From Deinococcus taeanensis (lineage in GTDB: Bacteria > Deinococcota > Deinococci > Deinococcales > Deinococcaceae), in contig NZ_CP083455.1 of NCBI RefSeq assembly GCF_020229735.1, positions 1,453,001 through 1,517,000 of the forward strand: a stretch of 64,000 bases of DNA. The letters are read 5' to 3'. The first letter of the stretch is position 1. The number at the start of each line of letters is the position of its first letter. A program made the translations under genes and the position numbers. Shown here piece by piece: positions 29,743 through 40,180 of this stretch. Under the pieces are notes generated by a model. The model did not search any database and was not told where the DNA came from. It saw only the letters and a list, made by a program, of their open reading frames with translations.

Positions 29743-31467
29743 ATGAAAAAGCAGACCAGCTTTATCACGCTCAGCCTGATGCTCGTGACGCCGGCCATGG
29801 CCGGCGGTGCCGGCGGACCCGCCATGACCGCCCCCGCCGCCGCGTGCAAAAGCATCGCCCAGATCGTCATGAGCGACCCGAACTTCAGCACGCTGGCGAC
29901 TGCCGTGGAGGCCGCTGGCCTGTCCCAGACCCTCATGGGCGGCAACTACACGGTCTTTGCACCCTCCAACGCCGCCTTTGCCAAGCTGCCCAGTGACACG
30001 CTGGCCGCTGCCCTGAACGACCCGGCCCTGCTGCGCGCCCTGCTCACCTACCATGTGGTGCCGGGCAAGGTCTCAGCGAAACAGGTGATGACCCTCTCCA
30101 CTGCCCGGACCGTGCAGGGCGGCAGCCTGCTGATCAGCGCGTCGGGCGGCAAGGTCATGGTAGACAACGCCACCGTGACCCGCACGGACATCGCTGCCTG
30201 CAACGGCATCATTCACGTGATCGATACGGTGCTGATGCCCGCGATGGCCGCGGCCCCCGCCCAGCCGGCCGCCACGGTCACTGCGCCCGCACCGGCCCCC
30301 ACGGCCACCGCGCCCGCCACCACCACGGCGCCCGCGGCCACCGACATCATGGCCATCCCGGCGCTGCCCGTGGGCGTGACCACCGCACCCGCGACGACCA
30401 CGACCACCACGGAGACAACGACCACCACCGACACGACGGTCACCACCGACACCACCACGGAGACGACGGCCACTGCCGATACCACCGCGGATATGACCGA
30501 AGGCACCACCCTGTATGACGTGATCGGCACCGACGAGCGTTTCAGCACGCTGCGCGACCTGCTCAGCGACGCCGAACTGACCGAAGTGCTCATCAGCAAC
30601 GACTACACCATCTTCGCGCCCACCAACGAAGCCTTTGAAGCGCTGGATCCCGATACGCTCGCGCTGATCGCCAGCAACCCCGATACCCTCAAGGCCGTCC
30701 TGCTGTATCACGTGGTGTCCGGCAAGGTCACCGGCGAGCAGCTGGGGCAAGCCACGCAGCTGCGCAGTGAGCAGGGCGCCAGCCTGAACTTCAAGCTGGA
30801 CGGCACCACCCAGATGGTCAATGAGGCCACCGTGACCGTCACGCCGGTCGAAGCCAGCAACGGTTACATCTACGCGGTAGACCAGGTGCTGCTGCCCCCT
30901 GACCTGGTGCTGCCCACGGCGCCCGCCGACACGACCGGGACGTCAACGACCGATACGACAACGGCGACCACGACCACCACAACCGCGACCACCACGACCA
31001 CCACGGCAACCACGACTGTGACCCTGGCGAGCGCACAGTCCGGCGCAACGCTGATGGAAGTGCTCAGCCAGCCTCAGTTCAGCACGCTGCTGAGCCTGGT
31101 GCAGAAAGCCAACCTGATGGGCGCCCTGACTGCAGGTGACGTGACCCTCTTTGCGCCCACGAATGACGCCTTTGCGAAGCTGCCGCAGACGACCCTGGAC
31201 GCACTGATGGCCAGCCCGGATCAGCTCAAGCAGGTGCTGCTGTTCCACGTGGTCACGGGCCGCGTGGTCGATGCTGGCCTGAACGTCGCTCAGCTGCGGT
31301 CCATGGAAGGCAGCAGCATTGACCTGACCACGAATGGCAGCACCTACCGCGTGGGCGTCCTGAAGGCTGGTGCCATCACCGGCGGCACGATCAATACCCG
31401 CGCCGATGCCGGCAACAGCGTCGTTTACCCGATCGATACGGTGCTTCTGCCCCCCACCCTGAAGTAA
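29743..31467 (+). CDS. secreted protein with three fasciclin (FAS1) domains, 574 aa
   Basis: Signal peptide (KKQTSFITLSLMLVTPAMA). Three FAS1 adhesion domains: about 35-165, 265-390 and 435-574, each with the YTVFAPSNAAFAKL-like H1 motif (here NYTVFAPSNAAF, DYTIFAPTNEAF, DVTLFAPTNDAF) and the YHVV/FHVV H2 motif (LLTYHVVPGKV, VLLYHVVSGKV, VLLFHVVTGRV). The linkers are very Thr-rich (runs such as TTTTTETTTTTD). FAS1 proteins mediate surface adhesion or envelope assembly. SD GAGGTG is 6 nt upstream of the ATG. Confidence 0.9.
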   Translation: MKKQTSFITLSLMLVTPAMAGGAGGPAMTAPAAACKSIAQIVMSDPNFSTLATAVEAAGLSQTLMGGNYTVFAPSNAAFAKLPSDTLAAALNDPALLRALLTYHVVPGKVSAKQVMTLSTARTVQGGSLLISASGGKVMVDNATVTRTDIAACNGIIHVIDTVLMPAMAAAPAQPAATVTAPAPAPTATAPATTTAPAATDIMAIPALPVGVTTAPATTTTTTETTTTTDTTVTTDTTTETTATADTTADMTEGTTLYDVIGTDERFSTLRDLLSDAELTEVLISNDYTIFAPTNEAFEALDPDTLALIASNPDTLKAVLLYHVVSGKVTGEQLGQATQLRSEQGASLNFKLDGTTQMVNEATVTVTPVEASNGYIYAVDQVLLPPDLVLPTAPADTTGTSTTDTTTATTTTTTATTTTTTATTTVTLASAQSGATLMEVLSQPQFSTLLSLVQKANLMGALTAGDVTLFAPTNDAFAKLPQTTLDALMASPDQLKQVLLFHVVTGRVVDAGLNVAQLRSMEGSSIDLTTNGSTYRVGVLKAGAITGGTINTRADAGNSVVYPIDTVLLPPTLK

Positions 31468-31478
31468 GCGTATTCACG

Positions 31479-31509
31479 CTGGCCGCCCGGACACACTCCG
31501 GGCGGCCAG
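31479..31509. terminator. bidirectional hairpin terminator
   Basis: 13-bp perfect stem CTGGCCGCCCGGA / TCCGGGCGGCCAG with loop CACAC, between convergent stops at 31467 and 31527. Confidence 0.8.
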
Positions 31510-31526
31510 TGTCACGCCGGGGCAAG

Positions 31527-32381
31527 TCAGACGGGTTCGAGGTCCGGATGCTGGCGAAGGAACTGTGCCCACGTGGCGTGCGTGCGGGGCAGACCGGCAC
31601 GTTCTGTCCAGGCCCAGTAGGGGGTGTAGAGGCTGCGGGCCGTGACCACCTCATCACGGAAGATGTGTGCACTGAGGCCGGTGCGCATCAGCCCGCTCGT
31701 CTCGAAGCGCCGCAGGACGCCCCGGCGGTCGTAAGGCACCGCCCGCAATGTGGCCTCCCACCCCTGGGGGGTGGCGGTGAGCAGCAGGTATTGTGCGCGC
31801 GGGTCGCCTGTGGCGGGCGCGCCAACTGCACCCGTATTGAGAATCAGGACGCCGTTCAGGGTAGCGTGAACCGGCCGGTGAATGTGCGAACCGATCAGGA
31901 CCCCATACGGCGCCTCACCCGGGCGATGGGCAAGCGCCGCAATCCGGTCCGGCGCGCTGCGGTCACTGAGGCTTTCCCGGTAGTGGTCGCGGGTGCCATG
32001 CGCCATCTGCACGGCACTCAGGCCAGCTTGGTGCAGGTCGAGGAACATCGGCCAGCTGGCGGGCACATGCAGCAGCCCGGCGTGGTCGAGCTGTTCGGCG
32101 CTCCAGGCTGTCGCGCCCCAGAATGGGTCCGTGAACCAGTCCGCGGGGAGGTTAGCGCTGCGGGTGTGCCAGAGGCGCAGGAGATCATCGTGGTTGCCGA
32201 GGGTGAAGGTGACATCGGTCCGTTCGAGCAGCGTGCGCAGCACTTCGACCGAGTCGGGACCCCGGTTCACGACGTCGCCGTTGACGATCAGCCGCTCAGC
32301 CCCCTGGTTCCGGGCGTCGCGCAGGACCGCCCGGAGCGCGTCGGCATTGCCGTGGATATCTGCCAGGACTGCCAGCCTCAT
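31527..32381 (-). CDS. calcineurin-like metallophosphoesterase, 284 aa
   Basis: Dinuclear-metal phosphoesterase. Motifs in order: LADIHGN (Asp8, His10), NGDVVNRGPDS, LGNHDD, MAHGTRD and GSHIHRP. Resembles the YfcE/ApaH-like single-domain class with a C-terminal extension (after about 215) ending in an Arg/Trp-rich helix. Substrate unknown. TAGACT lies 9 nt before the ATG, so the mRNA has almost no leader. Confidence 0.87.
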   Translation of the reverse strand: MRLAVLADIHGNADALRAVLRDARNQGAERLIVNGDVVNRGPDSVEVLRTLLERTDVTFTLGNHDDLLRLWHTRSANLPADWFTDPFWGATAWSAEQLDHAGLLHVPASWPMFLDLHQAGLSAVQMAHGTRDHYRESLSDRSAPDRIAALAHRPGEAPYGVLIGSHIHRPVHATLNGVLILNTGAVGAPATGDPRAQYLLLTATPQGWEATLRAVPYDRRGVLRRFETSGLMRTGLSAHIFRDEVVTARSLYTPYWAWTERAGLPRTHATWAQFLRQHPDLEPV

Positions 32382-32390
32382 TCGGCCGGC

Positions 32391-32396
32391 AGTCTA
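32391..32396 (-). promoter_or_regulatory. -10 box of the metallophosphoesterase
   Basis: TAGACT on the minus strand with a 9-nt gap to the ATG at 32381. Confidence 0.4.
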
Positions 32397-32467
32397 GGGC
32401 ATGCTGGGCGGCGCAACCGGAATGCGCCGCCCACTCAGCCGAAGATCAGGGTTATCCGGGGGAGGGG

Positions 32468-33742
32468 TCAGTTCCGGAAGATGACCTCCTCCCGGCTGAA
32501 GGACCGCAGGGCCAGGGCACACAGGGTTAGCGCGGCAAGAAGATTCACGGCGAACGCCAGGGCGGCGTGCCCAGGGTTCAACGCGCCGCGCACCGTGTCC
32601 AGGATACTGACCATCCCGCCAATCAGAGGAACGGCGTACAGGCCGGGTCCACTGTGCAGGAAGTCCGCGAACTGCAGCATCACTGCGGGAATGACGATCA
32701 GCATGGTGATGGGCGCCACGTAGGTCTGGGCTTCCTTGAAGGACCGGGCGTAGATGCCCACAGTGATCAGCAGGGCGCTGATCAGGACCGCCGTGGAGGC
32801 GGCGGTGCCGAGCAGGGACAGCAGGGCAGACGGGCTGAGGCTCAGCTGCCCGCCGATGCCCTGCGTGAAGGCGGCGCTGGCTTCCGGCTGCCGGTCCTGG
32901 AGGGCGCGCATGGCCAGGCCGCTGAGGAGGAACCCGGCCACACTGAAAGCGGCGCTGGTGAGGGCCGTCAGGGTCGTGGCGAGCAGCTTGCCGGCGACAA
33001 CCTCGGCGCGGCGGACCGGCGAGACGAGCAGGCTTTCAAGCGTGCCGCGTTCCTTCTCTCCTGCTGTGGCGTCCAGGGCAGTGGCCATGGCGCCCGCGAG
33101 GATGAACTGCATCATCAGCATGGGAATCAGGAAGGCCAGCTGGCCACTGCGTTGCTCCTGGGTGCTGCTGGCGTCCACGGGGCGCAGGGTGACCGGCGTG
33201 AGCGTGGACTCGCTGAGGCCAAGGCTGGTGAGGCGCTGTACGGTCAACTGCCGGTTGTAGGCTTCAAGGACGTCCTGCACTTTGCTGTACGCGCCAGTCT
33301 GCGCGCGCAGGTTGCCCAGTTTGGCGTAGATGTTCAGCGTTCCCGTGCCGTCACCGGCCCGCTCGGGCAGTGGTGAGGAAGCCTGGACGGCGGCGTCCAC
33401 GCTGCCGCTCTGCACCGCCTGGAGCGGGTCGGTGACGGGCACGAGATCCACGCCGGCGCGGACGACCGTGCCGTCCGGGAGGGTTTCGTCGCGTTCCAGC
33501 GCGGCACGCAACCCGCCGGGGAGTTCGCCGCTGATGCCCAGCTGCTGCCGGGTCTGCTGCTGTCCGCCGATCAGGCTACCCATCATCAGTGGGAGGCCCA
33601 GCGTGAACAGCGGGATCAGGATCAGCGGCATGAGGATGGTGGCGTTCAGGGTGCGCCGGTCCCGCAGGGTCGACAGGAGGTCGCGGACGGTGATTTCCCA
33701 CACCAGGGCGCGGCGCAGGCCGCGGCGCGCGTCAGCCGGCAT
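32468..33742 (-). CDS. ABC-2 type exporter permease (NatB-like), 424 aa
   Basis: Membrane half of an ABC exporter. The ATG at 33742 ([22 protein letters not shown]) overlaps the stop of the ATPase gene by 11 nt; upstream frame is shadow. One TM helix near 40-60, a large extracytoplasmic loop (about 60-210), then five helices with the conserved [27 protein letters not shown] segment before them. This topology is typical of NatB/ABC-2 sodium or drug exporters. Substrate not predictable. Confidence 0.87.
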   Translation of the reverse strand: MPADARRGLRRALVWEITVRDLLSTLRDRRTLNATILMPLILIPLFTLGLPLMMGSLIGGQQQTRQQLGISGELPGGLRAALERDETLPDGTVVRAGVDLVPVTDPLQAVQSGSVDAAVQASSPLPERAGDGTGTLNIYAKLGNLRAQTGAYSKVQDVLEAYNRQLTVQRLTSLGLSESTLTPVTLRPVDASSTQEQRSGQLAFLIPMLMMQFILAGAMATALDATAGEKERGTLESLLVSPVRRAEVVAGKLLATTLTALTSAAFSVAGFLLSGLAMRALQDRQPEASAAFTQGIGGQLSLSPSALLSLLGTAASTAVLISALLITVGIYARSFKEAQTYVAPITMLIVIPAVMLQFADFLHSGPGLYAVPLIGGMVSILDTVRGALNPGHAALAFAVNLLAALTLCALALRSFSREEVIFRN

Positions 33743-34466
33743 GTGGCACCTCGGCCTGTATGAGGTGGAAAAAGGCGCCTTCCAGGGTGGTCTGCGCGGT
33801 GCGCTGCAGGATGTCAGGAATGGAACTGACCGTGAGGAGGCGACCCTCATGTAGGATGGCGACGCGGTCGCAGACTTCCTCGACCTCACTCATGACGTGC
33901 GTGGAGTAGACGGTCAGACGTCCAGGCGCGCGGGTGGCGTGGACAAAGTCCAGCAGGGTGCGCCGCGCGAAGATGTCCAGGCCGCTGGCCGCTTCGTCGA
34001 GAATCAGGATGGGCGGGTCATGGATGACGGCGCGGGCAATCACCACTTTCTGTTTCATCCCGGTGGAGTACTCGCCCGCGCGGGCGTCGAGGGTGCGGCC
34101 CAGGTCCAGGCGGCGGTCGAGTTCGTCGATGCGGGCGTCCGCCTGGGCGCGGCTCAGGCCGTACAGGGCGGCAAAGGAGCGCAGCACCTCCCGGCCGGTC
34201 AGGCGTGCAGGAAGGCCCATGCCGCCGTTCACGACGCCCACGACACGCCGGACGCCTTCAGGATCGCTGTGAATGTCATGTCCGGCGACGGTGGCCGTGC
34301 CGCTGTCGGGCCGGAGGAGCGTGGCGAGGATGCGCAGCAGGGTGGTTTTTCCGGCGCCGTTGGGGCCGAGCAGGCCGAACACCTCGCCTTCGCGGGCGCT
34401 GAAGGTGACCTGCCGGAGGGCGGGATAGGTCCCGTAGGTTTTGGTCAGGGTGTGAATGTCGAGCAT
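33732..34466 (-). CDS. ABC exporter ATP-binding protein (NatA-like), 244 aa
   Basis: ATPase partner of the ABC-2 permease. Walker [10 protein letters not shown], signature [14 protein letters not shown], Walker [12 protein letters not shown] and switch region [13 protein letters not shown]. The signature begins STGM rather than SGGQ, as is usual in this subfamily. AAGGAG lies upstream of the ATG at 34466, so this operon is leadered. Confidence 0.92.
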   Translation of the reverse strand: MLDIHTLTKTYGTYPALRQVTFSAREGEVFGLLGPNGAGKTTLLRILATLLRPDSGTATVAGHDIHSDPEGVRRVVGVVNGGMGLPARLTGREVLRSFAALYGLSRAQADARIDELDRRLDLGRTLDARAGEYSTGMKQKVVIARAVIHDPPILILDEAASGLDIFARRTLLDFVHATRAPGRLTVYSTHVMSEVEEVCDRVAILHEGRLLTVSSIPDILQRTAQTTLEGAFFHLIQAEVPHAG

Positions 34467-34864
34467 GGATCTCCTTAGGGTTCGCCGGGCGGCCCGTTCA
34501 GGCTACGCCGCACCCGACCGTGAAGTTCCCTGAAGTGACCAGTCAAACGGTGAGATGGATGTGGATCAGGACCAAAAAGCCTGTGCTGGCGCAGCAAAGC
34601 GTTCGCTGTCACAGGACGCTCCTAAAACGCAATACCCCCATTGCCTCATGCACTATGAGAGAAAATCTGCGACAATAGGAAAGTTGCGCTAGAGGGCGCA
34701 GCTTCCGCCGAAGTTGCACCGAGTCAGGTTTTTAAACGTCCCGACACCGTCTTCGACGCCACCCGCCCTCACGGTCCACACCCTCAGCCGGGCGTGACCG
34801 GACCCGAATCACCCTCGTTCATCGCCGCACCACCTCCAGGGAGGCGCGGCGCCCGGAGGACCAC
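34467..34864. other. intergenic region between natA-like and winged-helix genes
   Basis: 398 bp between divergent genes, lower in GC than the window average near 34,570-34,740. It may hold the promoter and a long leader for the gene at 34865. I see AGTTGC twice and GACAAT as a possible -10, but no firm promoter pair and no ORF. Confidence 0.4.
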
Positions 34865-35371
<507 letters not shown>

Positions 35372-35389
35372 ACCTGGGCGCCTCCCTCT

Positions 35390-35413
35390 CCCCCGCCCCG
35401 GCGGGGGTTTTTT
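35390..35413 (+). terminator. rho-independent terminator
   Basis: CCCCCGC / GCGGGGG hairpin followed by six T, 18 nt after the winged-helix gene. Confidence 0.9.
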
Positions 35414-35431
35414 CTGGCTCATCAGGCCAAG

Positions 35432-35463
35432 AGAAAAGCCGCCGCGCCCACGGGTGCGGCGGC
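35432..35463 (-). terminator. rho-independent terminator of malG
   Basis: On the minus strand a GCCGCC-rich hairpin followed by TTTTCTC, just past the malG stop. Confidence 0.85.
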
Positions 35464-35479
35464 CTGACCTGCGCTGAAG

Positions 35480-36865
35480 CTATTCCTTCACGCCGCCCGC
35501 GACGGCGCCGCCCACGAAGAAGTTCTGGAAGCCGTAGAACAGCCCCACGATCGGCAGGGCGCCCAGCGTGGCCGCCGCGGCGAACACGCCCCACTTCGTG
35601 CTGAACTGCCCGCTGGTGAACGACCGGAGCATCACGCCGACCGTCCAGTGCTCCACGCCGGTCATCAGGATGCTGGCGAGAATGAACTCCGCGTAGGTGC
35701 CGATAAACTGGTTCAGGAAGATAAAAACCAGCATGCCGCGCGACAGGGGCAGCACCACGCGGGTGAAGGTCTGCCAGCGGGTCGCGCCGTCGACCATCGC
35801 TGCTTCCTCCAGCGATTCCGGCAGGCTCTCCACGTACCCCTTGAAGATCCAGGTGTTGAAGGCAATGGCGCCGCCGGAGTACGCCAGGATCAGCCCGGTG
35901 AACGTGTTGCTCAGGCCCAGGTCAGTCAGGAGTTTGAACACGGCCACGAGAGCCAGAAACACCGGGAACATCTGAATAAAGATGAAGAACAGCAGCATCT
36001 GGAAACGGCCCGGGAAGCGCAGGCGCGCCATGGCGTACCCGGCGGTGGTGGACAGCAGGATCGCCAGAATGCCGGTCAGCCCGGAGACCAGCAGGGTATT
36101 GCGGACGGACAGCAGGAACTTGCTCTCGTTGCTGCCCCCCGTGAACTGCGCGGGGGTCATGAAGATTACCAGCACCGCCAGCGCCGCCACGAGTGTCCGC
36201 AGACTCCAGGCGCGGATGTTCGCCTGCGCTTCGCTGTCGCGGCCTACTCTGCTGATCAGCAGGGACAGCAGCAGCGCCGCGAGCGCCGCGCCGGAGATCA
36301 GCGCCAGCAGCAGCTGCCACGCGGGGATGGTCACGCCCTCGAAGAGCTTCCCGAAGTTCTCCAGGCTGAGCTGGCTGACGTCCGGAAGCAGCCCGGTTTT
36401 ATAGAACGGGTTGGTGCTGCCAAAGTCAGGGAAGGCGAAGAGGCTGTTGCGCGGATCGAACGCCGCGATCAGCACGTAAAGCAGCGGGTAGATGGCGCCC
36501 AGAACGACCAGAATCAGGAACAGGTGGGTCAGCTGGTCGCCCAGCACCGCGGCGTAGCTGATGCGGCGCCCCGTACGGGCCATGCCGATCTGCTGGCCCA
36601 GCAGACTGGTGAGGGCCAGCACACCGCTGGCGGCCAGCAGGAACAGCAGGAAGCGCACCCAGCCGCGCTCCACGAAGTAGATGGAAAAACTCTTGGCCTT
36701 GCCGTTCAGGCTGTTGTTCAGCGTGACGCCCAGCCAGATGAGCAGGCCGAGAACGACCGCGCCGACCACCCAGGGCAGCAGGCGGCGCAGGAGCGTGGGT
36801 TCACGGTGCACGTACCCGCCGGGCGGCAGGGGCGCGTTGCGGTTCGGGGTGGGGGCGGCGGTCAC
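35480..36865 (-). CDS. malG: maltose/maltodextrin ABC transporter permease MalG, 461 aa
   Basis: Inner-membrane permease. GTG at 36865 overlaps the malF stop by 4 nt. The EAA loop [24 protein letters not shown] and the C-terminal [10 protein letters not shown] match MalG. About 160 extra residues precede the usual six-helix core, with two added hydrophobic helices (near 27-45 and 67-86). The added region follows the MalFG topology of Deinococcus-Thermus relatives as far as I recall. Works with MalF and MalE; the ATPase (MsmX/MalK type) is not in the window. Confidence 0.9.
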   Translation of the reverse strand: MTAAPTPNRNAPLPPGGYVHREPTLLRRLLPWVVGAVVLGLLIWLGVTLNNSLNGKAKSFSIYFVERGWVRFLLFLLAASGVLALTSLLGQQIGMARTGRRISYAAVLGDQLTHLFLILVVLGAIYPLLYVLIAAFDPRNSLFAFPDFGSTNPFYKTGLLPDVSQLSLENFGKLFEGVTIPAWQLLLALISGAALAALLLSLLISRVGRDSEAQANIRAWSLRTLVAALAVLVIFMTPAQFTGGSNESKFLLSVRNTLLVSGLTGILAILLSTTAGYAMARLRFPGRFQMLLFFIFIQMFPVFLALVAVFKLLTDLGLSNTFTGLILAYSGGAIAFNTWIFKGYVESLPESLEEAAMVDGATRWQTFTRVVLPLSRGMLVFIFLNQFIGTYAEFILASILMTGVEHWTVGVMLRSFTSGQFSTKWGVFAAAATLGALPIVGLFYGFQNFFVGGAVAGGVKE

Positions 36866-38259
36866 TTGCGGGCCTCCTCGAACACGCCGGCCGCCTTGAA
36901 GTTCACGAGGCTGATGGCGAGCGTCAAGAAGAAGATGATCAGGGCGATGGCGCTGGCCAGGGCGAAGTTCTGCCCGCCGCTGGACACGAACGCCGTGTTG
37001 TATCCCCACGAGAGGAGAATGTCGGTGCTCTGCGCGGTGCTTTCCCGCCCTTCCTGCGCGGGCCCGCCGGCGGTGAGCAGGTAGATGATGCCGAAGTTGT
37101 TGAAGTTGAACGCGAAACCGGACAGCAGGATCGGCGTGAACGAGTTACGCAGCAGCGGCAGCGTGATGCTGGTGATCTGCTGCCAGCGGCTGGCGCCGTC
37201 AATCTCGGCCGCTTCGTACAGATCCTCATTGATGGTGCTCAGGGCGCTGATGGTGGCGGTCATCATGTACGGAAAGCCCAGCCACAGGTTCACCAGCAGA
37301 ATGCTCACCTTCGCCCACAGCGGATCGTTCAGCCACGGAATGGCCACCACGCCCAGCAACCCCAGCGTCTTGTTCACAATCCCGAACTGCTGGTTGAACA
37401 GGGCCACCCACATCTGCACGCTGATGACGGTGGGAATGGCCCAGGGGAGAAACAGCAGGGTGCGGTAGATGTTGCGTCCCTTGAGGCGTTTGTTGAACAG
37501 CAGGATGCCCAGGATCAGCCCGGCCACGGCATTCAGGAAGATGGTGCTGAAGGCAAACACGACCGTCCACAGGAACACGGGCCACAGGGCGCGGCTGGCC
37601 TTCCCGAAGATCTGCTGGAAGTTGGCGAGCCCCACATAGCTGATGCTGTTGATGCGGGTGGCCTGGGTGACCGTCAGGGCGTCAGGCACCGGAGCGGCCA
37701 GCGTGAGGGTCCGGCCCTGAGCGCCGGCCACGCGCGCGCGGTACGGCTGCGACGCCTCCTCGTCGTACAGCACCACCGTGGCGTCGGCGCAGGCCGCCGT
37801 CCGGCAGCGCAGGAACTCCGCGACCGGTTCTCCCAGTTCCGGCAGCGTCACGGTGCGCCGGCCGGCCCCCAGCGCCGCGGCCTGACGTGTGGCACTGTCG
37901 GGATTGCCGCTGTTCTGCCCGCTGTAGTTCGTGAAGGCGTAGTTGATCGTGAGCACGACCGGCAGCACCGTAAACGCCAGGATGAACACCAGGGCAGGCA
38001 GCAGGTAAAACCAGTTGGTCAGCCACGGAAAGGCGCGCAGGGTCACGGGCGCCAAGAGCAGCAGGGCCAGCAGCGTCCAGATCAGGATCGTGAAGGCCGG
38101 CGCGCCTGGCAGAACCTGAGCGGTCAGGGTAGACAGCAGCCAGCCGATCAGGACGGACGCGCCCAGCAGAGCCGCCAGGATCAGCAGGGCCGTCAGAATG
38201 CCGCGCGTGCCCTGGGGGGGCGCGCTGGGCCGGGCTCGGGAGGGGGTCAGGGTGGTCAT
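36862..38259 (-). CDS. malF: maltose/maltodextrin ABC transporter permease MalF, 465 aa
   Basis: Permease with two N-terminal helices, then a central soluble loop (about 113-205, with [15 protein letters not shown]) and the permease core: [23 protein letters not shown] loop [29 protein letters not shown] lies upstream of the ATG. About 240 bp separate it from malE, so it may have its own promoter or a processed junction. Confidence 0.92.
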   Translation of the reverse strand: MTTLTPSRARPSAPPQGTRGILTALLILAALLGASVLIGWLLSTLTAQVLPGAPAFTILIWTLLALLLLAPVTLRAFPWLTNWFYLLPALVFILAFTVLPVVLTINYAFTNYSGQNSGNPDSATRQAAALGAGRRTVTLPELGEPVAEFLRCRTAACADATVVLYDEEASQPYRARVAGAQGRTLTLAAPVPDALTVTQATRINSISYVGLANFQQIFGKASRALWPVFLWTVVFAFSTIFLNAVAGLILGILLFNKRLKGRNIYRTLLFLPWAIPTVISVQMWVALFNQQFGIVNKTLGLLGVVAIPWLNDPLWAKVSILLVNLWLGFPYMMTATISALSTINEDLYEAAEIDGASRWQQITSITLPLLRNSFTPILLSGFAFNFNNFGIIYLLTAGGPAQEGRESTAQSTDILLSWGYNTAFVSSGGQNFALASAIALIIFFLTLAISLVNFKAAGVFEEARK

Positions 38260-38500
38260 CAGTGTCAGGGCCTCCGTGCAGGAAAGTCAGCGTTGGGGTC
38301 CGGTCGCCCGCCAGCCTTGTGGGTATGGGGTTGCCTTTACGGTCCAGCCCGCTGAAGGGACAGCGGAACGAGCGTCAGGACAACGGGTGGTGGACACGGA
38401 ACAAGGACGGAGAGGACTGCCGCGGCGGGCGGACCTCTTCCGTCCTGGGATCAAGTGGGGATGGTGTGACGGGGGTCAGTCGATCACGCGCCCCTGAGGG

Positions 38501-39682
38501 TTACTTGATGTTGCTGTTGATTTCCTGCACGGCCTTGTCGAGAATCTGGCCGTAGTTCTGGTCGGGCTTCTGGACGCTCTGGGTGATCGCGCTGGTCCAG
38601 GGGCCCCACACGGCGCCCATCTGGGGGACGTTGGGCATGGGGGTGCCCATGCTGATGGTCTTGCCGAAGCCCTGCACGACGGGGTCGTTCTTCAGCTTGG
38701 TGCGGGCGCTCAGGCTGACGGGAATGCGCCCGCCGGCCTGGTTGAACGCGACCTGCGCTTCAGAGCTGGTGATCTGCTTGGCGAACTGCGCAGCCACCGC
38801 CTTGTTCTTGCTGTAGGCGTTGAGCATGGTGCCCTGCACGCCGACGAAGGGGCTCCACTTGCCGCTGGCACCGGGAGGGGTCGGGAAGGGAATGATGCCG
38901 TAGTTGATGCCGGCTTTCTTGATGTCTCCCATGTCCCAGGGCCCGGTGAGGTACATCGCCAGGCGGCCCTGCACGAATGCACTCTTGGCGGCGTTGCCGT
39001 CCACACCTTCGGGCACGAGGTTGTACTTGTAGCGCAGGTCGTTCAGGAACGCGCTGGCTTTGTCAGCGCCGGCGTTGGAGAGGCCCACGTCCTTGACGTT
39101 CAGGGTGCCGCCGGTGTTCTTGAACACGTACCCGCCGTAGGCGCTGATGATGCCGTACTGCATATAGGCGTTGCTCAGTTCAGCGAGGTAGCCGAACTTG
39201 CCGGACCCCGTGTTTTTCTGTGCGGCGGCCAGGAAGGCGTTCCAGCTGGTCGGCGCGGTGGGGACCAGGGCCTTGTTGTACACCACGGCGACAGCTTCAG
39301 CGAACATGGGAATACCGAACAGCTTGCCCTGGTAGGTCATGGCACTCAGGGCGGTCTTGTCGAGGTCGGTGCGGCTGGTGACGAACTTGTCCATCGGTTC
39401 GATTACGCCCGCTGCGGCGAGCTGCCCGAGGCGGTCGTGCGGCTGGGTGGTCATCAGGTCCGGGCCCTGGCCTTTGGGAGCGCTCTGGATGAACTTGTCG
39501 GTCATTTCACCGAAGGGGACGCTGACGATGTTCACCGTGTTGCCGGTCTTGGCCTTGAACTGGGTGGCCTGGGTGCGCAGCCACGCCAGTTCGGCGTCAC
39601 CGAAGTGCGTCCACACGGTGATGGTGGCGGCACTGGCCTGGCCGAGCAGTGCAAGGGAGAGGACAGTCAGAGCTTTTTTCAT
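38501..39682 (-). CDS. malE: maltose/maltodextrin-binding protein MalE, 393 aa
   Basis: Substrate-binding protein. Signal peptide MKKALTVLSLALLGQASA, then ATITVWTHFGDAELAWLR, typical of cluster-B binding proteins. Conserved PDLMTTQPHDRLGQLA and AMYLTGPWDMGDIKKAG match MalE. The start at 39682 has GGAGAC upstream. First gene of malEFG; secreted glucan debranching by pulA would supply its ligands. Confidence 0.93.
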   Translation of the reverse strand: MKKALTVLSLALLGQASAATITVWTHFGDAELAWLRTQATQFKAKTGNTVNIVSVPFGEMTDKFIQSAPKGQGPDLMTTQPHDRLGQLAAAGVIEPMDKFVTSRTDLDKTALSAMTYQGKLFGIPMFAEAVAVVYNKALVPTAPTSWNAFLAAAQKNTGSGKFGYLAELSNAYMQYGIISAYGGYVFKNTGGTLNVKDVGLSNAGADKASAFLNDLRYKYNLVPEGVDGNAAKSAFVQGRLAMYLTGPWDMGDIKKAGINYGIIPFPTPPGASGKWSPFVGVQGTMLNAYSKNKAVAAQFAKQITSSEAQVAFNQAGGRIPVSLSARTKLKNDPVVQGFGKTISMGTPMPNVPQMGAVWGPWTSAITQSVQKPDQNYGQILDKAVQEINSNIK

Positions 39683-39706
39683 AGGTCTCCTTGGGTGCGT
39701 GCGATT

Positions 39707-39720
39707 GTGAATCGCTTCCA
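39707..39720 (-). promoter_or_regulatory. LacI-family-like operator in the malE 5' UTR
   Basis: GTGAATCGCTTCCA (plus strand) is TGGAAGCGATTCAC on the coding strand, close to the TGNAANCGNTTNCA pattern of LacI-type regulators. A second copy, TGGAAGCGGTTCAT, is at 39960. It lies about 100 nt after the predicted start of transcription. Confidence 0.4.
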
Positions 39721-39824
39721 TTCTGGTGGTGTGCAGAGTTCCATGGGCCTTCCACGGCAGGAAGGAACTGGAAAGGATTGCGGATGAGCGTCCGCAACGG
39801 GTCAATTCTGGTTGCTCACTGAAC

Positions 39825-39853
39825 ATTATAAGCCTGGAAGCCGCGCTTGACAA
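39825..39853 (-). promoter_or_regulatory. sigma70-type promoter of malE
   Basis: Minus strand: TTGTCA, 17-nt spacer, TATAAT. Strong consensus match; implies a 5' leader of about 135 nt. Confidence 0.85.
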
Positions 39854-39959
39854 TGGGGGCAGAAGAACGATTTCGCCGTCCCAGTCAGCTGTAAGTCAGC
39901 CTTCACCCTATGACGGGCAGCGCGCTCGGCTGCTCATGCAGCGGGCGCGGCAGGGTGAA

Positions 39960-39973
39960 TGGAAGCGGTTCAT
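39960..39973 (+). promoter_or_regulatory. second LacI-family-like site
   Basis: TGGAAGCGGTTCAT, 12 of 14 bases like the site at the malE leader in the same relative orientation. Could loop with it or serve the MFS gene. Confidence 0.35.
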
Positions 39974-40141
39974 GTGAAGCATACCGGGTGCCCCTGAACC
40001 TGCGCTACCCCTTCCGGGTGACCGCCGCTGATGGAACGCCCTGGAATATGCCCTGCTGCCAGGGAACGAAGGACCAGGTCAGGCCTCACCGCCGACACCA
40101 GAGGGAGGTTCTGCCCTGGAGTACCCCACTCCCCAGTCAAT

Positions 40142-40159
40142 CCTGACCGCTCGGTCAGG
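40142..40159. promoter_or_regulatory. TetR-type palindromic operator
   Basis: CCTGACCG-CT-CGGTCAGG: 8-bp perfect arms with a 2-nt centre, placed over the -35 position of the promoter with -10 TATACT (40168-40173). Confidence 0.6.
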
Positions 40160-40167
40160 GCGAAGCG

Positions 40168-40173
40168 TATACT
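40168..40173 (+). promoter_or_regulatory. -10 box (leaderless) of the MFS exporter
   Basis: TATACT with a 7-nt gap to the ATG at 40181. Confidence 0.6.
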
Positions 40174-40180
40174 GCCGCTC

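Larger units (their letters stand above)
39861..40180. other. intergenic spacer upstream of the MFS gene
   Basis: Contains a LacI-type-like site (39960-39973), the TetR-like palindrome and the -10 box listed separately. No ORF I trust. Confidence 0.45.

Noticed and set aside
30073..30750. Gly/Arg-rich minus-strand open frame
   Set aside because: Produced by antisense reading of the Thr-rich linker (ACC repeats read as GGT); not a real RGG protein.
39802..39819. 5-codon GTG ORF just after the malE -10
   Set aside because: The gap is only 5 nt and the ORF ends more than 100 nt before malE, so no coupling is plausible.
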